Assembly (NCBI RefSeq): GCF_014652215.1
Contig: NZ_BMYJ01000003.1
Span: forward strand, 62,001 to 126,000
Origin: Neogemmobacter tilapiae
GTDB taxonomy: Bacteria > Pseudomonadota > Alphaproteobacteria > Rhodobacterales > Rhodobacteraceae
Length of the DNA stretch: 64,000 nt
Direction of reading: 5' to 3'
The position numbers and the translations under genes are program-made. This document shows, in pieces, positions 20,248-28,894 of this stretch. Position 1 is the first letter of the stretch. The number at the start of each line of letters is the position of its first letter. The notes beneath the pieces are model-generated. The model worked only from the letters and a program-made list of their open reading frames with translations, did not search any database and was not told the origin of the DNA.

Positions 20248-20269
20248 TTATTTTCAGTTGTCAAAATAA
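20248..20269. promoter_or_regulatory. ROK-repressor operator over the xylF promoter
   Basis: TTATTTT (20248-20254), 8 bases, AAAATAA (20263-20269): a perfect 7-bp inverted repeat that matches the layout of NagC/Mlc operators in enterobacteria, the same protein family as the divergent repressor. A perfect -35 box TTGACA for xylF (minus strand, 20264-20259) lies inside it, so binding would block xylF transcription. The nearest -10 candidates downstream are weak. Confidence 0.62.
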
Positions 20270-20303
20270 AAAATGTCGCTCAATCTTCACATGACCGCTT
20301 TTT

Positions 20304-20319
20304 CAGCAGGCACCTGCTG
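20304..20319. repeat. Second inverted repeat in the xylF-xylR intergenic region
   Basis: CAGCAGG-CA-CCTGCTG, a perfect 7-bp inverted repeat with a 2-base centre, 67 bases before the repressor start. It may be a site for another regulator or a leader hairpin of the repressor mRNA. Confidence 0.4.
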
Positions 20320-20385
20320 CATCGCGGCGAAAAACAGGCCTTGCGTAAACGTTATAGGCGATCTTTTGTTCAGGGGACTAAAGAA

Positions 20386-21663
20386 ATGTCATCGGTGCGG
20401 CGGACGCAAAGGCCCGAGGGAAGGCTAGGCTGCGGCCCACTGATTCCGCCCCTGTCCGAATCACTCCGCCCACTGCGGCAACAGGTCTTCGAACGCATCC
20501 GCGCCGCTGGCCAGATCGCCCGCAGCCAGATCGCCAAGGAGCTTTCCGTCAGCCCCGCCAGCGTGACCACGCTGACGCAGGAACTGATCGAGGCTGGGCT
20601 GATCGAAGAAATCAGCGCCCCCCGCGAAAATGAGGCCGGACGTGGCCGCCCCGCCGTGGCCCTGGGCGTCCGGGCCGAGGCGCATCGCGTGGTGGGCCTC
20701 AAACTCTCCGACGGCAGTCTTTCGGCGGTGATCACCGATTTCGCCGGCAACCATCTGGCCGATCATGTGCTGGACCGTATGCCCGAACCCCTGACCCCGG
20801 CCGAGGCGGTCAGCCTGATCGACATGCTGGTCGACACCGTCACCGCCAAAATTGGCATGACCCGCCGCGACCTCTCTGCCGTTGGCATCGCCATGCCCGG
20901 CTTCATCGAAAGCAGCAGCGGCACCGTCCTTTGGTCCTCCGTCCTCGCCGAAATCCACGTCCCCCTCGCCGATCTCGCGGGCAGCCGTCTGGGCGTGCCC
21001 GTCTTCATCGACAACGACGCCAATCTTTGCGCCTTGGCCGAGCTGTGGTTCGGCGCGGGTCGCGGTCGCTCGGATTTCGCGGTTGTCACCATCGAACAGG
21101 GGCTTGGCATGGGCCTTGTCCTCAACCACCGCCTTTATCGCGGCGCGCGCGGGCTGGGGATGGAGCTGGGCCATATCAAGGTCCAGCTTGACGGTGCCCT
21201 CTGCCGCTGCGGCCAGCGCGGCTGTCTTGAGGCTTATACCGCCGACTACGCCCTTGCGCGCGAGGCGACCGTGGCCCTGAACCTCACCAACCGCGACGGC
21301 CGCCCGATGAAGGTGCTGCTGGAAAGCCTCTATGACCACGCCAAGGCCGGCAATGGGGCCGCCCGTTCCATCTTCCGTCGCGCCGGGCGCTATCTGGCCG
21401 TTGGCCTGTCGAACATCGTCAACCTCTTCGACCCCGAACTCATCATCCTCTCCGGCGAACGCATGCGCTTTGATTATCTCTACGCCTCCGAAACCCTGGC
21501 CGAGATGGAAAACCTCGCCATCCGCACCGGCAAACCCCTGCCCCCCATCGAAATCAGCACCTGGGGCCATCTCCTCTGGGCCCAAGGGGCCGCCGCCCTC
21601 GCCCTTTCGGCCATCAGCGAAAACCTGCTCCTGTCGACGCGCGAGAGTTTTGCCGCCCAATAG
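20386..21663 (+). CDS. xylR: ROK family transcriptional repressor, probable xylose regulator
   Basis: A 425-residue protein with an N-terminal winged helix-turn-helix (QIARSQIAKELSVSPASVTTLTQELIEAGLIEE, about residues 40-75). A ROK sugar-kinase-like domain follows, with the zinc motif CRCGQRGCLE near residue 275 and GLGMELGHI before it. I use the ATG at 20386 with AGGGGAC upstream; a TTG 15 codons earlier is possible. It is divergent from xylFHGBA and a NagC/Mlc-like operator lies between them, so xylose-responsive repression is a strong inference. The symbol follows the usual name in alphaproteobacteria. Confidence 0.88.
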   Translation: MSSVRRTQRPEGRLGCGPLIPPLSESLRPLRQQVFERIRAAGQIARSQIAKELSVSPASVTTLTQELIEAGLIEEISAPRENEAGRGRPAVALGVRAEAHRVVGLKLSDGSLSAVITDFAGNHLADHVLDRMPEPLTPAEAVSLIDMLVDTVTAKIGMTRRDLSAVGIAMPGFIESSSGTVLWSSVLAEIHVPLADLAGSRLGVPVFIDNDANLCALAELWFGAGRGRSDFAVVTIEQGLGMGLVLNHRLYRGARGLGMELGHIKVQLDGALCRCGQRGCLEAYTADYALAREATVALNLTNRDGRPMKVLLESLYDHAKAGNGAARSIFRRAGRYLAVGLSNIVNLFDPELIILSGERMRFDYLYASETLAEMENLAIRTGKPLPPIEISTWGHLLWAQGAAALALSAISENLLLSTRESFAAQ

Positions 21664-21745
21664 CCGGGAACCTTCGCATTGCGGATTGCGTTCACAGGCG
21701 GGGCTGCCATAGTCGGCCCATCACCTGTTGTTCTCGGGGGGGAAC

Positions 21746-23545
21746 TTGGCCCGTTATCTGGTAACCCTTTCCGCCACGGCCCTGACCGCGGCCCTGTTGT
21801 CCGCTGCCCTGCCAACGCAAGCGCAGGATCTGGTCGATTTCCGCGTGTCCAGCACGGATGAGGATCTGACCGAAACCCTGAAAGACTCCTCCGCCCTGCT
21901 AGAGGCCGCCCGCGAAAAGACGCAAGAACCCGGCGACCTGTTTGCCGCCGCCTTGTCCGAATATGGCCGCATGGTCGGCGCGCTTTATGCCCAAGGCCAT
22001 TACTCCCCCGTCGTCCATGTTCTGGTCGATGGGCGTGAGGCCGCTTCGATCCCCGCCCTCGACGCCCCCGCCCAAATCCGTCAGGTGATCGTCACCGTCG
22101 ATCCCGGCCCCACCTTCCTGTTTTCCCGCGCCGCCATCGGCCCCCTCGCCACCGGCACCGAACTGCCCGAGGGTTTTGCCACCGGCCAAGTGGCGCAAAG
22201 CGACCTTGTCGTCGAAAGCGTGACCGCCGCGACAAAGGCTTGGCGCGATCTGGGCCATGCCAAGGCCGGTGTCGCCGCGCAAAAGATCGTCGCCAACCAC
22301 CCCGCCCAGACTCTTGCTGCCGACATCGCGATGGACCCCGGCCCCCGCCTGCGCTTTGGCCCCCTTTCGGTCGAAGGCATCCAGCGTATGAAAGAACGCC
22401 GTGTGCGCAAAATCGCGGGCCTGCCCGAAGGTGAGGTTTTCAGCCCCGAGGAACTCGACCGCGCCGCCGACCGCCTGCGCCGCACCGGCGTTTTCTCCTC
22501 CGTCAGCATGATCGAAAGCGAAACCATCCAATCGCCCGACCTCTTGCCCATCACCGCCATGCTTGTTGAACAAAAGCCGCGCCATTATTCGCTGGGGGCC
22601 GAGCTTTCCAGTCTCGAAGGTGCCAAACTCACCGGCGAATGGACCCATCGCAACCTGCTGGGCGGGGCCGAACGCCTGACGTTCTCCGGCGAAATCCTGA
22701 ACATTGGCGCGGCCACCGGCGGCACCGACTATGGGCTAGAGGTGACGCTTGACCGCCCCGCCACCTTTACCCCCGACACCACCTTGGGCCTGAAATTCGG
22801 CATCGGGCGGCTGAATGAAGAAGATTTCACCGCTGATCTCGCCGTCGCCGGGGTTTCCCTCAGCCATTATTTCAGCCCCAAACTCAGCGGTTCGCTTGGG
22901 ATTGAATACGAATATGGCAAATTTGACATATCAGGAACCGAAATCACCCTCAAACATCTGGCGCTGCCCATAGGCCTGACATGGGACAGCCGCGATGAAC
23001 CCTTGGATGCCACCAAGGGCTTTTACGTCGATGGTGAAATCAAACCCTTCAAGGGCTTTGGCGTCACCGCCTCGGGCCTGCGCGCCGTTGTCGATGCCCG
23101 CGCCTATCGCGGCTTTGGCGAAGATGCGCGCTTTGTCGTGGCGGGCCGTGTTCAGGCGGGCGCAATCTTTGGGGCCGATCCGCTGACCACCCCGCAGGAT
23201 GACCTCTTCTATACCGGCGGCGGCGGTTCGGTGCGCGGTCAGCCCTATCAATCTTTGGGGGCCACCGATGCCAGTGGCGCGGCCTTGGGCATGGGCGGCA
23301 CCGAATTCATGGCCGGGTCGCTGGAATTGCGCGCCAAGATCACCCAGAAAATCGGCCTCGTCGGCTTTGTCGATGCAGGCCAGGTCAGCATGGACGGCGG
23401 CGGCAGCGACTGGCACGCAGGCGCAGGCCTTGGTGCACGCTATGACACCGGCTTTGGCCCCATCCGTCTGGATGTCGCCACCCCCGTGGGGGGCGACACT
23501 GGCGACGGCGTGCAATTCTACATCGGTATCGGGCAGGCCTTTTGA
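21746..23545 (+). CDS. tamA: TamA, outer membrane assembly factor
   Basis: A 599-residue Omp85-family protein. A TTG start at 21746 after a G-rich ribosome site gives a clean signal peptide (LARYLVTLSATALTAALLSAALPTQAQ). Three POTRA-like regions follow up to about residue 270 (PGPTFLFSRAAIGPL; PGPRLRFGPLSVEGIQRMKERRVRKIAGL). The C-terminal barrel then carries ERLTFSGEI, YDLEV-type strands, the GGGSVRGQPYQSLG loop-6 RG motif, and a last strand ending in the aromatic QAF. It forms the translocation and assembly module with TamB, whose start overlaps its stop by one base. Confidence 0.93.
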   Translation: MARYLVTLSATALTAALLSAALPTQAQDLVDFRVSSTDEDLTETLKDSSALLEAAREKTQEPGDLFAAALSEYGRMVGALYAQGHYSPVVHVLVDGREAASIPALDAPAQIRQVIVTVDPGPTFLFSRAAIGPLATGTELPEGFATGQVAQSDLVVESVTAATKAWRDLGHAKAGVAAQKIVANHPAQTLAADIAMDPGPRLRFGPLSVEGIQRMKERRVRKIAGLPEGEVFSPEELDRAADRLRRTGVFSSVSMIESETIQSPDLLPITAMLVEQKPRHYSLGAELSSLEGAKLTGEWTHRNLLGGAERLTFSGEILNIGAATGGTDYGLEVTLDRPATFTPDTTLGLKFGIGRLNEEDFTADLAVAGVSLSHYFSPKLSGSLGIEYEYGKFDISGTEITLKHLALPIGLTWDSRDEPLDATKGFYVDGEIKPFKGFGVTASGLRAVVDARAYRGFGEDARFVVAGRVQAGAIFGADPLTTPQDDLFYTGGGGSVRGQPYQSLGATDASGAALGMGGTEFMAGSLELRAKITQKIGLVGFVDAGQVSMDGGGSDWHAGAGLGARYDTGFGPIRLDVATPVGGDTGDGVQFYIGIGQAF

Positions 23546-26500
23546 TGAAGCGTATCCTTTTCCCCCTTCTCTTCCTCGCCCTGCCCGCCCAAGCGCAGGA
23601 AAGCGACCGCGATTTTCTGACCGGCCTTCTGGAAGACAATCTTTCCGGCGCGGGCCGTCAGGTCATCGTCACCGGCTTTCAGGGGGCTTTGTCCTCGCAG
23701 GCGACCATCGAAAGGCTGACCATCGCCGATGATCAGGGCATCTGGCTGACGCTAAACGGCGTCGTGTTGGATTGGAACCGTTCCGCCCTTCTGGGCGGTC
23801 GCGTTTCGGTCAACCAACTGACCGCCGATGAAATCATCCTCGACCGCCTGCCCAAAACCGAAACCACCGCCAGCCCCGAGGCGGGCGGTTTTGCCATTCC
23901 CGAACTGCCTGTGTCGGTCGAGCTGGGCCAACTGGGCACCCAACGCCTGCTTTTGGGCGAATCGGTTCTGGGTGAACCGATCGAGGCGTCGATCACCGCG
24001 CGGGCCGCCATCGACGGCGGGCAAGGGGCGGCCCAACTGACGCTGGAACGCACCGACGATGGCCCTGCGGCCAAGATCGAATTTGGCGGTTCCTTCGACA
24101 ACGCCTCCCAGCAACTCGTCCTGCGCCTTTCCGCGTCCGAGGCGGCGGGCGGGATCGCCACCCGGCTTTTGAACCTGCCCGGCAACCCGGCGGTGGATCT
24201 GTCGATTTCAGGCGATGGCCCCATCTCGGACTTTACCGCCGATGTGCGGCTGGCCAGTGCAGGGCAAGACCGCCTGACAGGTCAGATCGAACTGATCGAA
24301 CGGCCCGACGGTCAGGCTTTCCGCGCCAATCTGGCGGGCGATCTTGCGCCCTTGTTCCTGCCCGAATACGCCGATTTCTTTGGCAATGACCTGCGCCTGA
24401 CTGCCGATGGCCTGCGCCGCAGCAGCGGCGCGCTGTCGCTGAATGATTTCGATCTTTCGGCCCGCTCGATCCAACTGTCCGGCCAATTGCAATTGCGCGC
24501 CGATGGCCTGCCCGACAGCTTTAATCTGACCGCCGACATTGCTGACCCTGCGGGGCAGGCCGTAACCCTGCCCATCGCGGGCGAAACGCCGGTGCAGATC
24601 ACAAAGGCCCATCTGCAACTGGGCTACGATTCCCGATCCGACACCGGCTGGCGGCTGGATGGTGCCCTTCAGGGCCTTTCAACCAGCGGCTTCCGCGCGC
24701 AGGATCTGGCGCTTTCCGGCGCAGGCCGCATTGGCCGCAGCACCGCGGGGGCTGTCGTCGGCGGCAGCCTGCGTTTTAACGGGCAAGGTCTGGCCACCGA
24801 CGACCCCACCCTGCAACCGGTTCTGGCGCAGGGCCTGTCCGGCCAAGCCCTGTTCCATTGGCAAGAAGGCCAGCCCCTCGCCCTGTCGAACCTGACCCTG
24901 CAAGGCCCCGATTTCGGCCTGCAAGGCAACCTCCGCCTCTCCGATCCGGCCCAAGGCCTCCGCCTCTCCGGCAAGGCCACCATCAACGCCGATGACCTGA
25001 CCCGCTTTGCCCTCCTTGCCGGGCGTCCCCTCACCGGCGCGGTGCAGGGGCAGGTTTCGGGGCAAGGCCTTTTGCTGGCAGGCGCGGGCGATGTGACGGG
25101 TCAGATTGACACAACCAATGTCACCATCGGCCAGCCCCATGCCGACCGGCTTTTGCAAGGGCAGGCGCAACTGGCCTTTGCCGTCACCCGCGATGCCACG
25201 GGCATCACCCTCAAACAGCTGGATGTCACCGCCCGCCAACTCACCGCCCGCGCCCAAGGCCAGCTTTCCAGCACCGCCACCGATCTCACCGCCCAGATCG
25301 CCCTCACCGACCTTGCCGCCCTTGATCCCGCCTATGGCGGTGCCCTTTCCGCCGATCTCGCGCTCAAGGGCCCCCTCGACAACCTCACCGCCACCCTCAA
25401 AGGCAACGGCACCAGCCTCCGCCTTGGCATCGCCGAGGCTGACCGCCTTCTGGCAGGCACCTCCACCCTCGACATCGAGCTTGGCCTTGCGGGCGACCGG
25501 ATCGACCTCCGCCGCGCCCTTGTCCAGAACCCCCAACTGAACGCCAGCGCCCAGACCCAGGGCGAAGCCATCGCCCTCAACGCCCGCCTCGCCAACCTTG
25601 CCCTCCTCCTTCCAGATTTCCCCGGCCCCGTCACCCTCACAGGCACCGCCCGCCCCCAAGGCACGGCCTATGCCCTTGACCTGACAGGCACCGGCCCCGG
25701 CGGCATCAACGCCCGCGTCACCGGCACCTATGGCTCCACCGCCGCCCTTCGCCTGTCGGGCACCGCTCAGGCCGGCCTTGCCAATGTCTTCATCCGCCCC
25801 CGCACCATCACCGGCCCCGTCTCCTTTGACCTCGCCCTCAACGGCCCCCCCCAGCTTTCCAGCCTTTCCGGCACCATCACCCTCTCCCGCGCCCGCCTCG
25901 CCGATTCCGCCCTCCCCTTCTCCCTTGCGGGCATCGAAGCCACAGCCCGCCTCGCCGCAGGCCGCGCTGACGTTACCTTCTCCACCGCTGTCAGTTCCGG
26001 CGGCCAGATCACCGGCGGCGGCTCCCTCAGCCTCTCCCCCCCCTTCACAGGCGACCTTCAGGCCAGCCTTGCCCAGGTCATCCTCCGCGACCCCCGCCTT
26101 TACCAAACCCGCCTCAACGGCGATGTCCGCATCTCTGGCCCCCTCACCGGCGGCGCCCTGGTCACCGGCAACATCCTTCTCAATGAAACCGAAATCCGCG
26201 TCCCCGACACCGGCCTTGGCGCCGCAGGCAGCCTCCCCGACCTCCAGCATGTCGCCGAACCCGCCGATGTCCGCGAAACCCGCCGCCGCGCGGGCCTGCT
26301 CGGTGGCCCCGACACCAGCAGCACCGCCACCCGCCCCTTTGCCCTTGATATCACCATCGACGCCCCCGAGCGCGTCTTTGTCCGTGGCCGTGGCCTTGAT
26401 GCCGAACTCGGCGGCAGCCTGCGCCTGACGGGCACCAGCGACAACATTCAGCCCATCGGCCAATTCGACCTCATCCGCGGCCGCCTCGATATCCTTGGCA

Positions 26501-27030
26501 AACGCCTCGAAATCGCCCAGGCCAGCCTTCAGATGGAGGGCAATTTCGACCCCCGCCTTGACATCCTCGCCTCGACCGAAAGCGAAGGCATCACCGCCTC
26601 GGTCCGCGTCGCCGGTCGCGCCTTTGAACCCGAAGTCACCTTCGAATCCTCCCCCGACCTGCCCGAAGAAGAAATCCTTTCCCGCCTGCTCTTCGCCCGC
26701 GATCTGACCAGCCTTTCCGCCTTTCAGCTCGCCCAGCTTGCCAGCGCCGTCGCCACCCTTGCAGGCCGTGGCGGCGAAGGCATCGTCGCCAAACTCCGCA
26801 AGGGCTTTGGCCTTGATGATCTCGACGTCTCCACCGCCGAGGATGGCAACACCGCCGTCAAACTGGGCAAATACATCTCCCGCAACGCCTATACGACGAT
26901 CGAGGTTGAAAGCGACGGCACCAGCGAAATCCAGTTAAACCTCGACATCACCGACAGCATCACCGCGCGCGGTTCCGTCGACAACAAGGGCGACACAGGC
27001 ATCGGCCTGTTCTTTGAGAAAGATTATTAG
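23545..27030 (+). CDS. tamB: TamB, translocation and assembly module / phospholipid transport protein
   Basis: A 1161-residue protein of the AsmA/TamB superfamily. A short N-terminal hydrophobic segment (MKRILFPLLFLALPAQAQ) anchors or exports it. The bulk is a long repetitive beta-taco region rich in Leu, Thr, Gly and Ala, spanning the periplasm. The last ~350 residues are the TamB (DUF490) domain, with ADLQHVAEP, VFVRGRGLDAELGGSLRLTG, DLPEEEILSRLLFAR and a final VEFE-type strand ending in FFEKDY. TamB helps insert outer-membrane proteins and moves phospholipid outward. TGATG coupling to tamA. Its 3' end overlaps the converging yihY by 4 bases. Confidence 0.93.
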   Translation: MKRILFPLLFLALPAQAQESDRDFLTGLLEDNLSGAGRQVIVTGFQGALSSQATIERLTIADDQGIWLTLNGVVLDWNRSALLGGRVSVNQLTADEIILDRLPKTETTASPEAGGFAIPELPVSVELGQLGTQRLLLGESVLGEPIEASITARAAIDGGQGAAQLTLERTDDGPAAKIEFGGSFDNASQQLVLRLSASEAAGGIATRLLNLPGNPAVDLSISGDGPISDFTADVRLASAGQDRLTGQIELIERPDGQAFRANLAGDLAPLFLPEYADFFGNDLRLTADGLRRSSGALSLNDFDLSARSIQLSGQLQLRADGLPDSFNLTADIADPAGQAVTLPIAGETPVQITKAHLQLGYDSRSDTGWRLDGALQGLSTSGFRAQDLALSGAGRIGRSTAGAVVGGSLRFNGQGLATDDPTLQPVLAQGLSGQALFHWQEGQPLALSNLTLQGPDFGLQGNLRLSDPAQGLRLSGKATINADDLTRFALLAGRPLTGAVQGQVSGQGLLLAGAGDVTGQIDTTNVTIGQPHADRLLQGQAQLAFAVTRDATGITLKQLDVTARQLTARAQGQLSSTATDLTAQIALTDLAALDPAYGGALSADLALKGPLDNLTATLKGNGTSLRLGIAEADRLLAGTSTLDIELGLAGDRIDLRRALVQNPQLNASAQTQGEAIALNARLANLALLLPDFPGPVTLTGTARPQGTAYALDLTGTGPGGINARVTGTYGSTAALRLSGTAQAGLANVFIRPRTITGPVSFDLALNGPPQLSSLSGTITLSRARLADSALPFSLAGIEATARLAAGRADVTFSTAVSSGGQITGGGSLSLSPPFTGDLQASLAQVILRDPRLYQTRLNGDVRISGPLTGGALVTGNILLNETEIRVPDTGLGAAGSLPDLQHVAEPADVRETRRRAGLLGGPDTSSTATRPFALDITIDAPERVFVRGRGLDAELGGSLRLTGTSDNIQPIGQFDLIRGRLDILGKRLEIAQASLQMEGNFDPRLDILASTESEGITASVRVAGRAFEPEVTFESSPDLPEEEILSRLLFARDLTSLSAFQLAQLASAVATLAGRGGEGIVAKLRKGFGLDDLDVSTAEDGNTAVKLGKYISRNAYTTIEVESDGTSEIQLNLDITDSITARGSVDNKGDTGIGLFFEKDY

Positions 27031-27854
27031 GAAGCGTCCCGTTCCGCGTCCACCGCGGCCCCCAGCAGCAGCGCATAGGCCCCGAAATAGAACCACATCA
27101 TCAGCGCCGCCACCGCCCCGATGGACCCGTAAATTTTATTGTAGCTGGCGAAATTCGCCAGATACAAAACGAATCCCCGCGACACCATCACCCAAAGGAT
27201 CAACGCCACGGCAATGCCCGGCGTAAAAAAAGCAATCCGTCCGCCCTGGGGGCGATTCGGTCCAAAGCGATAGGCGATGGCCAGACCAAAGATGGCTAGA
27301 CCCAGACCCAGCAGGTTGTTCGCCGAATGCAGTACAAAGCTTGACGCCGCCCCCAGCGGCAGCAGCGCCAACACAATGGGGGCCACCACAGCGGCCAACA
27401 TCGCCGCCAGCGTGATCCCCACCAGCGCCACGGTCAGCAGCATCGACAAGGCCTCATGCCACAGCCCGCCATGGTCGGGCAGGTGATGCACGGCGTTCAG
27501 CCCCCCCACCAGCGCCGAAATGCCCGCGCGGGCGGACCAAAGCGCGATCAGTGTGGACACAAGCGTTGCAAGCCCTAGGCCCGGCGTGCTGGCCGCCACC
27601 AAGGCCTCCAGCTGGCCAGAAATCAGGCTAAAGGCATCGGGCGGCAAAAGGTCTCGCAGCGGCTCGATCTGTTGGCCCACAAAGGCCGGGTCGGCTCCCA
27701 CGCCCCACAGGGCAATAATCACAGCGGCGGCGGGGAACAGGGCCAGAAAGCCGAAAAAGGCGGTGCTGGCGGCGGCCATACCAATCTTGGCCATCTGGAT
27801 GCGATACATCAGGCGGCGCAGAAAACTCAGGCTTTGGCGCAGAAAGGACAACAC
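27027..27854 (-). CDS. YihY/BrkB family inner membrane protein
   Basis: A 275-residue protein with six predicted membrane helices. FFGFLALFPAAAVIIALWG, GLATLVSTLIALWSARAGISALVGGLNAVH, FFTPGIAVALILWVMVSRGFVLYLANFASYNKIYGSIGAVAALMMWFYFGAYALLLGAAVDAE matches the YihY (formerly RNase BN) family signature. Its role is unclear; AsmA/YihY-type proteins are discussed in envelope lipid movement. The GTG start at 27854 has no clear ribosome site, and an ATG at 27809 is an alternative. It directly converges with tamB, another envelope lipid gene. Confidence 0.88.
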   Translation of the reverse strand: MLSFLRQSLSFLRRLMYRIQMAKIGMAAASTAFFGFLALFPAAAVIIALWGVGADPAFVGQQIEPLRDLLPPDAFSLISGQLEALVAASTPGLGLATLVSTLIALWSARAGISALVGGLNAVHHLPDHGGLWHEALSMLLTVALVGITLAAMLAAVVAPIVLALLPLGAASSFVLHSANNLLGLGLAIFGLAIAYRFGPNRPQGGRIAFFTPGIAVALILWVMVSRGFVLYLANFASYNKIYGSIGAVAALMMWFYFGAYALLLGAAVDAERDAS

Positions 27855-27880
27855 GGTTCAGACAGAGATCAGGAAAAACA

Positions 27881-27907
27881 AAAGGGTCCGCGCAAGGCGG
27901 ACCCTTT
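27881..27907 (-). terminator. Terminator of the 71-residue secreted-protein gene
   Basis: AAAGGGTCCGC (27881-27891) and GCGGACCCTTT (27897-27907) form a perfect 11-bp stem with loop GCAAG. On the minus strand TGTTTTTCC follows, ahead of yihY. Confidence 0.85.
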
Positions 27908-27935
27908 GTACGACTTTACAGCCGTTTCGGTCAGA

Positions 27936-28151
27936 TTAGTTGCTGCCCGAGGTCGAAGCCGAGTCGTCCGACGAAGCAACCAGAGCGGCCACAACGCCCA
28001 GACCCAGCAGCGGCAGCAGCAGGCCCGACGACGAGCCGGGGCCAGCAACGACTTCCGGAACCGGATCAGCTTCGACAACAACCGGGCCGCCAGCCGAGGC
28101 GACCGAAACCGAAGCCAGCAGTGCGGCGGCGGCGATAGCGAACTTTTTCAT
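27936..28151 (-). CDS. Small secreted or membrane-anchored protein of unknown function
   Basis: A 71-residue protein with GGAGAG 4 bases before its ATG. MKKFAIAAAALLASVSVASAGG is a signal peptide with AxA cleavage; a Pro/Val/Glu linker (PVVVEADPVPEVVAGPGSSSG) follows, then one membrane helix (LLLPLLGLGVVAALVASS) and a short Asp/Ser tail. It has its own terminator and a strong ribosome site, so it is probably well expressed. Similar signal-linker-helix micro-proteins are common in Rhodobacterales without known function. Its place after the yjb genes may be coincidental. Confidence 0.78.
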   Translation of the reverse strand: MKKFAIAAAALLASVSVASAGGPVVVEADPVPEVVAGPGSSSGLLLPLLGLGVVAALVASSDDSASTSGSN

Positions 28152-28196
28152 TTAACTCTCCGTGACTTGGATTGGTGGATTAACTTTGCGATACCA

Positions 28197-28222
28197 TAGG
28201 GCTGCGGTTCATGGAAGCCCTA
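28197..28222 (-). terminator. Weak hairpin at the stop of the yjbF-like gene
   Basis: TAGGGCT and AGCCCTA (28197-28203 and 28216-28222) enclose 12 bases; the yjbF-like stop codon is the first triplet of the stem on the minus strand. No T-run follows. Confidence 0.3.
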
Positions 28223-28894
28223 AGTTCGGGCGTTGTCAATGACCCTGGTCAGCACCATTGGCCCCCAGGATGTATTGATCAACTGATTGGATTTCCTAAG
28301 GAAATTACCGTTTTCGATCCAATATTCATTGGTGAATTCGGCCCCTTTTCCGGTGCAGCTTTCCGCAATATGACGCACCGTGTGTTGTCTCTCTACAACA
28401 GTGATATTGCTGCGCCCGCGATCTTGCAGAACGCAGTCGAATTCATAGCGCTGCGATTGGTCGGCCCCGTCCAGATAAACATAGATTCGCTTATGCTGTC
28501 CCTGCCCTGCCGCAATCTGCGCAAGGCTTGGGCCCGAGGCCTGCATGATATCCGCCCCAAAGCCCCGGGTGCCCACCACAAGGCCGTCACGGAAGGCCAG
28601 CGTTTTCTTATCCGCCGAGGCCCAAGTCTCGATACTTCCGTTCTGTCCATAAGGCACCACAAAGGTGAACAACTGCATCGTCGGAATTTCGACCATGATC
28701 ATGGGCGTCTTGTATTGTGCCAACGCCGCCTGTGTCAGGGCGGGGGCCCCTGCCGCTGCCGCCTTGGGTTTCCCCAGCCCCTTCAGCGCCGCACCAACGG
28801 TCTTGGCCACCGGCGCCGCGTCCTTTTCCGAACCGCAACCGGCCAAGGCCAGTGCCAACAGGCCTGTCAGCAGAAAAGCCTTCTTGAACATCAT
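28220..28894 (-). CDS. YjbF/GfcB-like exopolysaccharide lipoprotein
   Basis: A 224-residue lipoprotein: MFKKAFLLTGLLALALAGCGSEK has a clear lipobox with Cys near residue 19. TPMIMVEIPTMQLFTFVVPYGQNGSIETWASADKKTLAFRDGLVVGTRGFGADIM is typical of the YjbF/GfcB family, part of group 4 capsule or colanic-like export loci. The start overlaps the yjbH-like stop (ATGATG over TGA), so the first of the two ATGs could be used with translational coupling. Acts in the periplasm or at the outer membrane, probably with the YjbH-like protein. Confidence 0.85.
   Translation of the reverse strand: MMFKKAFLLTGLLALALAGCGSEKDAAPVAKTVGAALKGLGKPKAAAAGAPALTQAALAQYKTPMIMVEIPTMQLFTFVVPYGQNGSIETWASADKKTLAFRDGLVVGTRGFGADIMQASGPSLAQIAAGQGQHKRIYVYLDGADQSQRYEFDCVLQDRGRSNITVVERQHTVRHIAESCTGKGAEFTNEYWIENGNFLRKSNQLINTSWGPMVLTRVIDNART

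Noticed and set aside
20461-21660. 399-codon minus-strand open frame
   Set aside because: Antisense to the ROK repressor; Gly/Ala-rich shadow.
24679-26463. 594-codon minus-strand open frame
   Set aside because: Antisense to tamB; a Gly/Ala repeat pattern mirroring the tamB codons.
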